Part shown: positions 44,653 through 54,434 of the stretch, piece by piece
Position numbering within the stretch: the first letter of the stretch is position 1
How the letters are laid out: each line of letters begins with the position of its first letter
Assembly (NCBI GenBank): GCA_022828595.1
Contig: JAKGHH010000002.1
Location: 87,574,076-87,638,075, forward strand
DNA length: 64,000 nucleotides
Reading direction: 5' to 3'
Source: Nelumbo lutea
Lineage: Eukaryota; Streptophyta; Magnoliopsida; Proteales; Nelumbonaceae
Translations under genes and position numbers: made by a program
The notes under the pieces: generated by a model
Seen by the model: only the letters and a program-made list of their open reading frames with translations
What the model was told of the DNA's origin: nothing
The model's database searches: none

Positions 44653-46113
44653 TTAATCAGCATAAATTGGATCCTCAAGGTCCAATTGTTCCACATTCTC
44701 TACTTGGAAGCCTTCATAAAAATGCTTGAGTCTATGGCCATTCACCTTGAATGCTTTGGAAGTTGCGAAACTTTGAATTTCAACTGAACCATGAGAAAAA
44801 ACATTAGTAACAACAAAGGGTCTAATCCAACGAGAATGCAACTTACCCGGAAACAGACGAAGCCATGAATGGTAAAGAAGGACTTTTTGACCAACTTTAA
44901 ACTCCTTTCTAGAGATCATTTTGTCATGAAAAGCCTTCGTCTTTTCCTTGTAAATCATTGCACTTTCATAGGCATCATTGTGAATTTCTTCTAACTCTTG
45001 TAGTTGCAACTTCCGGTGTTTTTCCCTTTCATCCATCATGGGTGGGTTCAAATATGGAATAGGGGCCTGCAAAACAGAGGGTAAAGGTCTCTCATTAGAA
45101 ATTGGCAATGTAATATACGGAACGTTACTTGACTGTTGTAACTCCGGAGAGTCATTCAGTGCTGCAACGGTTTCCTGCAAATTAGAACTCAAGGTTAATT
45201 CCTCTTTCTCATGATGCTTACTAATGGAAATTTCCAATCCATCTTTCCCATCAAGTTCAAAAACTTCCTGTGCTAGAGAATCAATCATATCTATAGAATA
45301 AATAGGATTATCATCACTAGGATATTTCATGGTATCATAAATATTAAACTTAACAATTTTACCATCAAATTCCATGGTAAGTGTGCCACTATGAACATCT
45401 ATCTTAGTCTTGGATGTTTTTAAGAATGATCTTTCCAACAAAATAGGAGTAGTTTGACCACCATTATCCATATCAAGTACGTAGAAATCATAAGGGAAAA
45501 CCAAATCATTAACTTGCACAAGAACATCCTCGACTACACCCTTAGAATAGGCATTAGATCTATCAGCCAATTGAATCACAACACTAGTTTTATTCAAAGG
45601 TCCAAGTTTCAAAGAAGCATATATAGAATATGGCATGACATTGATAAAAGCTCCTAAATATAACATGGCATTCTCAATTCCAGTGTTACCTATCGTACAA
45701 GGGATAGTGAACATACCTGGATCTTTACACTTCGTAGGGAGTTTTCTTTGAATAAATGCAAAAACATTCTCCCCTACTTTTACCTTCTCACATCCTTTCA
45801 GTTTCTGTTTCCTCTTATGTGTACACAGTTCATTCAGGAATTTAGCATAACGAGGTACTTGTTTAATAGCATCTAAAAGTGGAATATTTACCTTGCATCT
45901 ATGAAAAGTCTCATAAAAATCTTTAATTTGCTCATCTTTTCTAAATTCTACTAAAGCCCGAGGAAAAGGAGGTACAGGTTTATAATTAGAAAGAGGTGGA
46001 AACTTACGCTTAGGTATGCCATCATCATTGGGAATGGCGTTTTTCTCCTTTTCTTGCTTCGACAATGCAGGGGCTGCCTTTGTTGGAATCTCAACCTCTT
46101 TACTACTTTTCAA
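44653..46113 (-). CDS. Athila-type polyprotein derivative: gag/protease fused to integrase C-terminus, RT absent
   Basis: This is the longest open frame in the window, 486 codons. Residues about 1-160 are the gag C-terminus/linker ([39 protein letters not shown]). Residues about 165-290 are the protease ([48 protein letters not shown]). Residues about 370-486 are the integrase C-terminus ([52 protein letters not shown]). RT, RNase H and the integrase core are missing without a frame break. The protease site, normally a DLGA, reads YLGA, so its catalytic aspartate is lost. It is either a recent in-frame deletion or a propagated non-autonomous form; no function is claimed. Confidence 0.8.
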   Translation of the reverse strand: MKSSKEVEIPTKAAPALSKQEKEKNAIPNDDGIPKRKFPPLSNYKPVPPFPRALVEFRKDEQIKDFYETFHRCKVNIPLLDAIKQVPRYAKFLNELCTHKRKQKLKGCEKVKVGENVFAFIQRKLPTKCKDPGMFTIPCTIGNTGIENAMLYLGAFINVMPYSIYASLKLGPLNKTSVVIQLADRSNAYSKGVVEDVLVQVNDLVFPYDFYVLDMDNGGQTTPILLERSFLKTSKTKIDVHSGTLTMEFDGKIVKFNIYDTMKYPSDDNPIYSIDMIDSLAQEVFELDGKDGLEISISKHHEKEELTLSSNLQETVAALNDSPELQQSSNVPYITLPISNERPLPSVLQAPIPYLNPPMMDEREKHRKLQLQELEEIHNDAYESAMIYKEKTKAFHDKMISRKEFKVGQKVLLYHSWLRLFPGKLHSRWIRPFVVTNVFSHGSVEIQSFATSKAFKVNGHRLKHFYEGFQVENVEQLDLEDPIYAD

Positions 46114-47010
46114 ATGATTGCACTTGCATTTTCTCTTGGATTCACTACCGTTTGAGAGGGTAATTTCCCCGAACCTTGCGCCTCTAACCGACTAATTGCG
46201 GTTGCCATCTGGCCTATCTGATTGTCTAAATGTTGAATACTGGCCCTCGACTCTTGCTGAAATTGTTTCGTCTCCTGTTGAAATTGCAAAATATTAGTGG
46301 CAAGAGATTTAACAATATCTTCTAAAGACATACCAGAATTAGAAGTTTGGCTCGGTTGTTGTCTAGGGGGGTACGACTGATATTGCTAGAAACATGGGGT
46401 GATCCCTCCATCCCGGTTTATATGTGCTTGAATAGGGATCATACTTCCTTTGCGATTGCCTTGGAAAACCACCTACTGCATTCACGTGCTCAATGGGCTC
46501 CTCTTGAAGAGTTGGGCGCATATCGGTTGGATGCCCTACTACCGAACAAATCCCACAAGCCTTCGTCATTTGCATATTACCTACAACCATTTGATGAACA
46601 AGAGAAGTTAGGCTTGCAATTTGTTGTTCAAGGGAGGAATACCTCATTAACATGCTTTGATGGAGGGTCAAGCCTAGTGCCAAATTGTTGAGAATTGGCT
46701 GCCATATTTGCAATCAAGTTTCTTGTGGCCTCGGGCATTTTATCCACCAAAGCTCCTCCACTAGCAACATCAATCATGCTCTTATCAGTGGGTTGAAGGC
46801 CCTCATAGAAATATTAGATAAGTAGCTGCTCATTGATTTGCTGATGGGGGCAGTTTGCACATAATTTCTTAAAATGTTCCCAATATTCTTGTAAGGACTC
46901 TCTGTTGTACTGCCTTACACCACATATTTCTTTTCTAATGTTGGCCGCCCTTGAAGCTGGGAAGTACTTCTCCAAAAATAACCTCTTCATCTCGTTCCAT
47001 GTGGTAATAC
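46110..47010 (-). pseudogene. Athila-type gag
   Basis: Frames from high to low coordinate: SITTWNEMKRLFLEKYFPA, ESLQEYWEHFKKLCANCPH, then MIDVASGGALVDKMPEATR, then knuckle-like CGICSVVGHPTDMRP (final Cys lost to Arg), then SLEDIVKSLATNILQFQQET and [20 protein letters not shown]. This is standard Athila gag order. At least three stops or shifts separate the frames. Athila sequence stops near 47010, right after SITTW, where it joins plus-strand Tat aORF sequence. The N-terminus and 5' LTR are lost. Confidence 0.82.
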
Positions 47011-47270
47011 TCCTGGAGGCCGTAGAGGCCTGGATGGCGTTGGCCAAGTATGACAAGGCACTGGCTAACTATGGCACTACTTCATACTTGGAGGGCATTG
47101 AGGACACCAAGGCCTAGGTGCTCGCTCTGATGCCAAATTTTGACATTAACAAGTTGGAGCTCTTTCCTAAGCTGGAAGCCTATGTCCTATGCCAGCCAAT
47201 GAGGTGCATCTACCCGAGGGTTAGTTTGTTGGGGAGCAGTCTGTACCAGCTGAGATGGCCGAAGGGAATG
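47011..47270 (+). pseudogene. Tat element antisense ORF (aORF) C-terminal remnant
   Basis: The plus frame reads ALAKYDKALANYGTTSYLEG, IEDTKA, stop, VLALMPNFDINKLELFPKL. A short acidic/aromatic segment of this kind (…G-x-E-D…YPDxDxxxL) is found at the C-terminus of the additional ORF that Tat-lineage elements such as Retand and Grande carry in antisense orientation near the 3' LTR. Here it lies downstream of, and antisense to, the Tat integrase at 48200-48690, as expected. Identification is by position and pattern only. Confidence 0.5.
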
Positions 47271-48199
47271 CCTGAGGGTCTTGAGTTGCTTTTTCTTCTC
47301 CTTTTTTTGTTCAGTTTTTTGTTAGGGGCTCGGCCTCCCCCATCCGAGGCCATTTTTTGTAAAGCATACATAGATTATATTAATAGAACACACTTTTTTG
47401 CATATCTTGTGCCTTCTTTGTTCATGTACTTGTTTGTATTTTTTTTTATTTTTTGTTAGGAGCTGATGCTCCCTTCTGAGAGGTCACAAGTATTGAGAAA
47501 AAGGTAGTAGCTTGTTACTTAGATGTTTGCTTAGGAAACTAAGTTAAGGGAGTTTAGTCGAGGCTGAGCTATGCCGCCGAGGGCTCAGGGCACCTTTCCT
47601 TAGCAAGAAGGAAAGAGAGGCGATTGCCTTAGCTCTCCTGGCTTGTTCTCCGAGGCTAAACTATGCCACTGAGGGCTCAGGGCCCCTTTCCTTTGCAGGA
47701 AGGAAAGGGAGGCAAATTCCTTAGCTTTCTTAGCCTGTTCTCTATCCTCATTAAGGTAGCTAGGCCGAGGCCGCATTGTGCCGCCAAGGGGTCAGGGTGA
47801 GGTGTATGCCTTAGCCTGCCTGGCTTAGCTTTCCTTGGGGATTTTGGGGTGTGAGCCTTTGGGCATTCAAGGCCTTGGGAATGCACCTGGATAAGGTCAC
47901 ATAATGCTTCCTACTTTAGTGAAGTACTTAGTCAAATTTAGTGTGTCCATCCATGGTGGGCCAAAGGCTCTGGTCGACGCCATGGCTGAGGTCCCTGTAG
48001 TTCCTTACCATAGCGAGAAGGTTAATTAGGCGTATGGCTCACTAGGAACTGTGTGCCTTGGCTGTCATCCAATCCGAGCGTATAACCTTGGTGAAGGTTG
48101 TGTGCTTCGGCTAGTCGCACAACTGAGGGGTCCTAACAATTATATGTAGTTAGAACATATACACTAAAGCTGAAGCCGAGGGGTAGGAACTTTGCACTT
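47271..48199 (-). other. Tat 3' non-coding region with about 92-bp repeats
   Basis: The segment is relatively GC-rich. A unit starting GAGGCTGAGCTATGCCGCC and running through a GGAAAG..GGAGGC segment occurs at about 47560-47650, again at 47651-47742, and in part at about 47765-47830. It lies between integrase and the aORF remnant of the same Tat element. It shows 'ccgaggg' words also found at 41.2-41.4 kb. No coding function seen. Confidence 0.6.
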
Positions 48200-48690
48200 T
48201 TTCATTGATAAGCCTTCAAAATTTACAACTCATTGGTAATACATCCAGAGATTTTCAGAGTTCCAAGTCTAAGGTACTGGTCTTCCATTCAAATACTCAA
48301 GCTAAAAGGTACCGGGGCTGATGACCTACTTGATTCTGTAGGGACCTTCCTAGTTGGGGCTGAGCTTTCCAACACCGGGTTCGGGCACCATGACTTTTCT
48401 GAGGACGAGGCCTCCTTCCTTGTAATGACTTTCTTTCACCCGAGAGTTGTAGTAGTGGGCTACCCTCTGTTGATAGGCCACAACCCAGAGTCGAACCTGC
48501 TCTTCGATGCCTTCCAATAGATTTAAGTTGTTTCTGAGTTCTTCATCATTCTCGCTTCACTATATGCCTCAGTTTGAAGCGTTGGCTGGATGATCTCTAT
48601 TGGAATGATGGCCTCAGTGCCATAAGTAAATTTGAATGGGACCTCTCCCATGGCGGTCCGAGGTGTCGTTCAATAGGCCCATAGGACACT
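48200..48690 (-). pseudogene. Tat-lineage gypsy integrase C-terminus
   Basis: The minus strand reads VLWAY, stop, TTPRTAMGEVPFKFTYG, TEAIIPIEI, then LLEGIEEQVRLWVVAYQQR, VAHYYNSRVKESHYKEGGLV, LRKVMVPEPGVGKL, EGPYRIK and NGRPVP...NSENLWMYYQ. These are the terminal integrase blocks (WAYRTTPRT..GExPF, ARYYNxRVK, GDLVLRK, GPNWEGPYRV, LxxYYQ) of Tat elements. The GDL of the usual motif reads GGL. Stops and shifts occur. At 48690 it abuts a Copia LTR. Confidence 0.82.
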
Positions 48691-49407
48691 GCTTGGGAAA
48701 GGAGTAGAAGTGGAGTAATGACTTTCGTTCAATAGGCCCATAGGACACTCTCTCTATGGGTAAGGATCCATAGGAGGAAAGCACTATAGATATTCCCATG
48801 AATGTAAGGGGGGGGGGGTTAGAGGTGCTTTTCACACGTGCGTGGCGAGTCGAGCCAGGCTGGGCGGGTGCATGTACGTGTACGTGTATACCTGTACAAA
48901 CTTTTGACTTTTAAATTTCAAATTTATTTTTTAAAATGTTTTCTTGTCCATTTGTGTCTCTTCTTCTTTGTGTCTCCTTGAATAGGTGCATTATTCTGAA
49001 GAGGCCTTTGTTTGAAAGGACACTTTTGTGTCCATTCGGGTGACTGAGAACACTCTATAAAAGGAGTGTTGGTTAACCCAAAAACACACACCGGTGCACT
49101 CGACATAGTCTTCTCTTCTTTGCCAATCATTCTTTTTGAGCATCATTCTTTGTGGTTTGTAGAGATCTGGTAAGCAAGTGCATGCCTACCAGTGGCCTAT
49201 GGGCTGTTTTATATTGGCGACTGATTTGAAATCACCTGATAGGAGTAAAATGTGGTTTTAAGTAGAGTGACCAAGTTGCATGACTTAGCCCTTTCTCTCT
49301 ACAAGTTCTCAATTTCACAGTTCTGCAATGACACAGATTCACAAATTCTTGGTTTGGAAAGCAATTACCGATAACTTCCATTTTGCCTTCCTTACTATTT
49401 TCCAACA
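48691..49407 (+). repeat. Left LTR of second Copia element, 5'-truncated, with 24-bp filler
   Basis: It matches the right LTR from 52826 onward (GGGAAAGGAGTAGA.GTGGAG, then CTCTCTATGGGTA). At 48726-48749 it contains a 24-bp insert identical to the Tat integrase sequence at 48667-48690. The right LTR has none. It contains an 11-G run (48808-48818) where the right LTR has broken G runs. A partly repeated segment (GTTTGGAAAGCGATTACCGAT type) lies after its end at 49415-49460. Confidence 0.8.
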
Positions 49408-49559
49408 ATCTTAAAACCGATAAGTTTTTGGTTTGGAAAGCGATTACCGATAAAAATTCACTAAGAAAAATTCCAACTTATACATAGTGATCTAGGAGAC
49501 CTTAAGTATCATGAATTTATGTAGGAAAAAGATATTATATAACATTTACATATGACTTT

Positions 49560-50336
49560 TCTAGATATGGAAAAGTATTCCTACATAGATCAAAGTTGAA
49601 TAAGCTTTTTTAAACTACATGACTGAAGTAGAAAATCAGTTAGGAAAGAAAATAAAAAGACTTAGAATAGATAAAGGGATTGAATATGATGGAGAAACCA
49701 TTATAATATTCTTTGAAGAAAATGAAATCATACATTAAACCATAACCCCTTATCAACCTGAGTCTAATGGAGTTGCAAAAAGACTTAACAGAATGTTAAA
49801 AGAAATGATGAATGCAATGCTAATTAGTTCAGGTGCACCTCTGAACTTGTGGGGGAAAGTAATCCTAATGGCTTGTCACTTATACAATAGAATACCACCC
49901 AAGAAGAAAGGACAAATACCTTTTGAACTATGGAATAATAGGAAACCTAGTTTGAACTACCTAAAAGTTTGAAGAAAACGGAATCATACATGAAACTACA
50001 ACCCCTTATCAACCTGAGTCAAATGGAATTGCAAAAAGACTTAACAGAACATTAAAAGAAATGATGAATGCAATTCTAATTAGTTCAGGTGCACCTCTAA
50101 ACTTGTGCGGGGAAGCAATCCTAACGGCTTGTCACTTATATAATAGAATACCACCCAAGAAGAAAGGACAAATACATTTTGAACTATGGCATAATAGGAA
50201 ACCTAGTTTGAACTACCTAAAAGTTTGGGGCTTCTTCGTGAAGGTTGGAATACCTGAACGTATAAGAAAGAAATTGAGACCGAAAACTTGTGGCTGTGTG
50301 TTCATTGGATATGCACAAAACAGTGTGGTTTATTGA
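49560..50336 (+). pseudogene. Copia integrase core with 256-bp internal tandem duplication
   Basis: Frames read FTYDFSRYGKVFLHRSKLNK, KKIKRLRIDKGIEYDGE, then TPYQPESNGVAKRLNRMLKE and LNLWGKVILMACHLYNRIPP. Segment 49715-49970 is repeated as 49971-50226 with scattered substitutions, so the block containing the ESNGVAKRLNR site occurs twice. The second copy runs on to WGFFVKVGIPERIRKKL and CVFIGYAQNSVVY. The zinc-binding domain is missing. Confidence 0.82.
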
Positions 50337-50639
50337 TTCCTTGTAATTAAAACAATTGATAATGTTGCAGAGAACAACATAATAATTGAGTCCCGAGATG
50401 CATAATTCTTTGAATACATTTTTTCATGGAGAAAAGAAATAATAAACAGAGAGCCCTCCCAAATCCAAAACGAAAACCAAGAACAATTGAGTGCTCAAGG
50501 AATCAATACTTCACTTAGTCAAGTTAGCACCTATTCTAGGAATCAAGAACCAGACTTAAGGAGAAGTAAGAGACAAAGGAGAGAAACAAACTTGGGTGAC
50601 GGAATGTTCACATTTCTTGTGGACAGGACCTTGTAACCT

Positions 50640-51400
50640 ATAAGAAAGCCATAACCTCACCTGATGCAATATTTTGAAAGAAGTCATAAAAAGTGAGATA
50701 GACTCTCTAGTCACTAATTACACTTGGGAACTTGTAGATCTCCCTCCTAGAACTAAGGTACTGGATTGTAAATGGATTTTAAGAAAAAATTAAAGCTAGA
50801 TGGTACAATAGATAAATTTAAAGTCAGATTAGTTGCTAAAGGGTTCAGACAAAAGAAATATGTAGATTTCTTTGACACTTACTCCCCGGTTGCAAGGTTA
50901 ACCACAAATAGAGTCTTATTTGTTATAGCATCCATTTATAAACTAGTAGTTCATCAAATGGATGTAAAAACAACTTTCTTAAATGGGAAATTAGAGGAAG
51001 AAATATATATTAAGCAACCTAAAGGCTTCACAATGCCAAGACAAGAAAATAAAGTATGCAAATTAATTAATTCTCTGTATGGCTTAAAACAAGCTCCCAA
51101 ACAATGGCATGAAAAATTTGATAATATGTTAGTAACTACTAGATATAATAGAAATGATTCCGATAGATGCGTCTATGTCAAGTTTGTAGATGATAAAGGA
51201 GTCATGATTTGTTTATATGTTGATGATATGCTAATAATGAGAATAAGTCTGGAGATAGTAAAAGAAATAAAACAATTTCTAATGTCCAAATTTGATACCA
51301 AGGACTTGGGTGAGGCTGATGTAATTTTGGGGATTAAAATCCATAAACAATGAAGAAACTTTATTCTCTCCCAATCACACTATGTAAAGAGTATTCTTAG
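50640..51400 (+). pseudogene. Copia reverse transcriptase
   Basis: The longest frame (50772-51353) has FKVRLVAKGFRQKKYVDFF, HQMDVKTTFLNGKLEEEIYI, LYGLKQAPKQWHEKFD, MICLYVDDMLIM and FDTKDLGEADVILGIKI. Both active-site regions are intact (QMDVKTxFLNG, YVDD). It is 193 codons long; the expected upstream part (WxxAMxxEMxSL) is only partly visible near 50700 (EVIKSEIDSLVTNYTW). A stop at 51352 separates it from RNase H. Confidence 0.87.
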
Positions 51401-52166
51401 AAAATTTGGACACTATGACTGTAAACCTATTAAAGCACCTCTTGACTATAATATTCACTTAAGGAAACATGTAGGAGAACCTATTTCACAAAAGGAGTAT
51501 GTAAGTATAATTGGATCTGTATCTTACTTAATGAACTGTGCAAGACTAGATATAGCTATAGCTATTGGAAAATTAAGTCAGCATATTCATAATCCCAGAA
51601 ATGAACATTGGGAAGCTCTAATAAGGTTATTAAAATATTTAAAAGGAATTATAAATTTTAGTTTATACTACTTAGGTTTTCCTCCTATTTTAGAAGTTTT
51701 TACTAATGCGAATTACATTTCAGATTCAAAGGATAGTACTTCCACTAGTAGATATGCTTTTATCCTAGGTGGATGAGCAGTATCATGGAAATTAGTAAAG
51801 CAGTCCTATAATACCAGTTCAATAATGGAGGCCAAATTCATTGCATTAGAATTGGTGGGGTTCAAGGTAGAGTGGCTAAGGAACTTATTGGCAGATATAC
51901 CACTTTGGCCATGGTCAGTTCCGTCTATATCTCTCCATTGTGATAGACAAACAGCAATAGCCAAAGACAAGAACCAAACTTACAACGGTAAAAGAAGGCA
52001 TATCCGCTTAAAGTATAATCTGGTAAGACAATACCTCAGTGAAGGTACAATCACTCTAGATTTTGTGAGGTCTGAAAAGAACCTTGCACATTCGTTAACC
52101 AAACCACAAACTTCTAAGGTGGTTTATGAGTCATTGGTAGGAATGGGGTTGAAGCCCGTTACATAA
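51360..52166 (+). pseudogene. Copia RNase H
   Basis: Blocks: LLKYLKGIINFSLYYLGF, NANYISDSKDSTSTSRYAF, stop, AVSWKLVKQSYNTSSIMEAK, FIALELVGFKVEWLRNLLAD, SISLHCDRQTAIAKDKNQTY, NGKRRHIRLKYNLVRQYL and SEKNLAHSLTKPQ. The usual TDADW block reads TNANYI, so the first catalytic aspartate is changed. The frame is broken by one stop at about 51776. The end KPVT is close to the natural C-terminus, followed by about 550 bp to the right LTR. Confidence 0.87.
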
Positions 52167-52719
52167 GTCATTAGTGATGGACACCAAACCTATGTGAAAG
52201 GAGATCCTTGTAATTAGATTGAATGGGTAAAAATGAGGCGCTAGATGACTTGGGAAAGCACCACCATTTTGTGTGCCATTTCAAATGCTGAGGTAAGATA
52301 GTGCTCACTGCAATTTGTGGAGGTTGAGAATAAGGCTCTTAATTAGTTAAGAATAGTGTGTGCAGTGTGCACTAAATAATTGACCTAAGTGAGAGTAAAG
52401 TGTGGCTACTTCTAAGAGAGATCTAGGGTTGACTCTCTAAAACACTCATGATTCCAAGAGGGGAACAAGGCCGAAATGTTCCAAAATAAAAGAACCACTA
52501 AAGAACTAGTGAGTTGAGTTGGTTGGTAGGTTAGCTAGTTACAATAAAGAGGAAAGGTTGAAGGAGTCTGACTCCACCCATACTCTGTAACATAGCTTGT
52601 CATACCTAAGTGTTGATTGAAGTCCAAAAGACATCACCATGATTACTTTTTCTCACCACAATGCTCAAAATATTCGATCTTGTAATTTTGAATCTTATGG
52701 GGAATTATTGAAGGGGGAT

Positions 52720-53551
52720 TCAAAATTTCAAGAATCTCTCCTCCCTCTCTTGTACTTTTGAGTTTTGTCTTTTCTTCTTCCCTCTTTTGAATTCTTGGGA
52801 AGAGTCCTTGTCCCACATTGCATGGGAAAGGAGTAGATGTGGAGTACATATATAGTTTTGCTCTCTCTATGGGTAGGGACCCATAGGAGGAAAGCACTAT
52901 AGATATTTCCATCCATGTGAAGGGGAGTTGGGGGTGCTTTTCACACCCGCGCACCGAGCCGAGTCGGGCGCGGGCATGGGTGTGGGTGCGTGTGTGTGCG
53001 TGTATATGTGTGCTACACCGAATCAGTTTTGTTTTTGACTAAATTAAACTTTTGACTTTTAAATTTCAAATTTATTTTTTAAAATATTTTCTTGTCCATT
53101 TGTGTCTCTTCCTCTCTGTGTCTCTTTGAAGAGGCTTCTATCTGAAAGGACACTTCTGTGTCCATTCGGGTGACTAAGAACACTCTATAAAAGGAGTGTT
53201 GGTCAACCCAGAAACACACACCAGTGCACTCGACATAGTCTTCTCTTCTTTGTCAATCGTTCTTCTCTGAGCATCATTCTTTGTGGTTCATGGAGGTCAA
53301 GTGAGTAAGTGCACGCCTACCAGTGGCCTGTGAGGTGTTTTATCTTGGTAACCGATTTGTAATCACCGGGTTGCACCGTAGGGGGAAAATGTGGTTTAAA
53401 GGAGAGTGACCAAGTGGCACGACTCATCCTTCCTTCTCTCTACAAGTTCTCAGTTTTATAGTTCTGCTGCAATGCTATAGATTCGCAAGTTCTTGATTTG
53501 GAAAGCGATTACTAATAAGTTTCATTCTGCCTTCCTTACTATTTTCCAACA
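52720..53551 (+). repeat. Right LTR of second Copia element
   Basis: A purine tract (GAAGGGGGA, 52710-52718) precedes it, but the true first base is uncertain because the left LTR is truncated. Shared sequence begins at 52826 and continues to TTTTCCAACA. TATA is at 53185-53194. It has a GT/GC-rich run (GTGCGTGTGTGTGCGTG) at 52985-53005. Confidence 0.75.
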
Positions 53552-53859
53552 ATCTGCCACATCGGTACTGCTGAACTATGCAAAGAAATTAATCGTTGAA
53601 GACGATCCAAAAGAATAGAGTGGGGAGATTATGGAGGAGAAACCATCATCAAAATACAAAAGATCAAACAACTAGGTGATGAAAATCAAAGGGACGATAG
53701 GGTACATGGTGCCAAAAGGGGATGTGGGGGTGTCGGTGCCGTGTGCTACCATTGCATTGAGTGGAAGTGGTCGAGGGTAATATTGATTTTTATAAAAAAT
53801 TTAAATGTCACGTGGTGTCACATGTCTACGGCTTTTGATGAAATATTAACGGATAAGGG
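53552..53859. other. Short unassigned stretch
   Basis: The plus frames have a few open segments (for example RIEWGDYGGETIIKIQKIKQ) without a family match. The C-rich/G-rich run at 53715-53735 is part of no repeat I can define. Nothing is annotated. Confidence 0.35.
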
Positions 53860-54430
53860 TAGAGCTAGTCAATTGTCAAAAATAGTAGAGGTAGTTTTAG
53901 ACAATAGTTAAACAGTAAGGGTACAATTTGTCAATTAGCTAAACAATAGGGGTAGTTTAAGAAATTTGCCCAAAAATATATAGCATATATATATGTATTA
54001 TATATATTTATATAAATAAATATATAGCATATATTGGATTGGATAGGGATGATCAGAATCTGATCTGATCTGAAGATCCGAATTGGGGTGATTCAAATTT
54101 GACTAAACAGGATCGGATCATTATCCGATCCATTTAGGTCAACTTGGAAAAGGGGAGAGAGCCGATTGTGAGGGTTAAAACACACATACACACACATATA
54201 CACTCATCATTGGTTCCACAACTAGTTGAACAGTCATTGCATTCAACCAAACCTTGCTTATCTATTACACACAGGAGAAGGATACCTAACCTTCCCTCTC
54301 CCATTCAAGTCTTACCCAGACTGGTTAGTCAGTGCCCCAGGCCTTATTGTCATAGTTAAACAAAAAATGAGTTTTGATGAGATTCCTTGAGGTTCCATCA
54401 CCTCCATTTCATATAACTGATGGGTGGCGA
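53860..54430 (+). repeat. Tat-type LTR block, plus strand, with flanking GATCGGAT block
   Basis: The order is AAACTACCCC-type block (53860-53975, inverted relative to 36180-36270), AT-rich spacer, GATCTGATCTGA / GGATCGGATCA block (54040-54130), then LTR-like sequence with CTCCCATTCAAGTCTTACCC and CCATCACCTCCATTTCA. It ends in TGGGTGGCGACTCC (54421-54434), a Tat/Ogre tRNA-Arg-type primer site. It is homologous to 36290-35326 read in reverse, so the two blocks are in opposite orientation. A CA microsatellite lies at 54182-54196. Confidence 0.55.
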
Positions 54431-54434
54431 CTCC

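Larger units (their letters stand above)
48691..53551 (+). mobile_element. Second Copia element (Tork-like), heavily deleted
   Basis: The left LTR (48691 to about 49407, 5'-truncated) and right LTR (about 52720-53551) flank integrase, RT and RNase H on the plus strand. gag, protease and the integrase zinc-binding part are absent. Both LTRs have the TATA CTATAAAAGG (49055-49064; 53185-53194) and end TTTTCCAACA. No tRNA-Met primer site follows the left LTR, in line with deletion there. The RT retains YVDD but stops break all frames. Confidence 0.82.
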
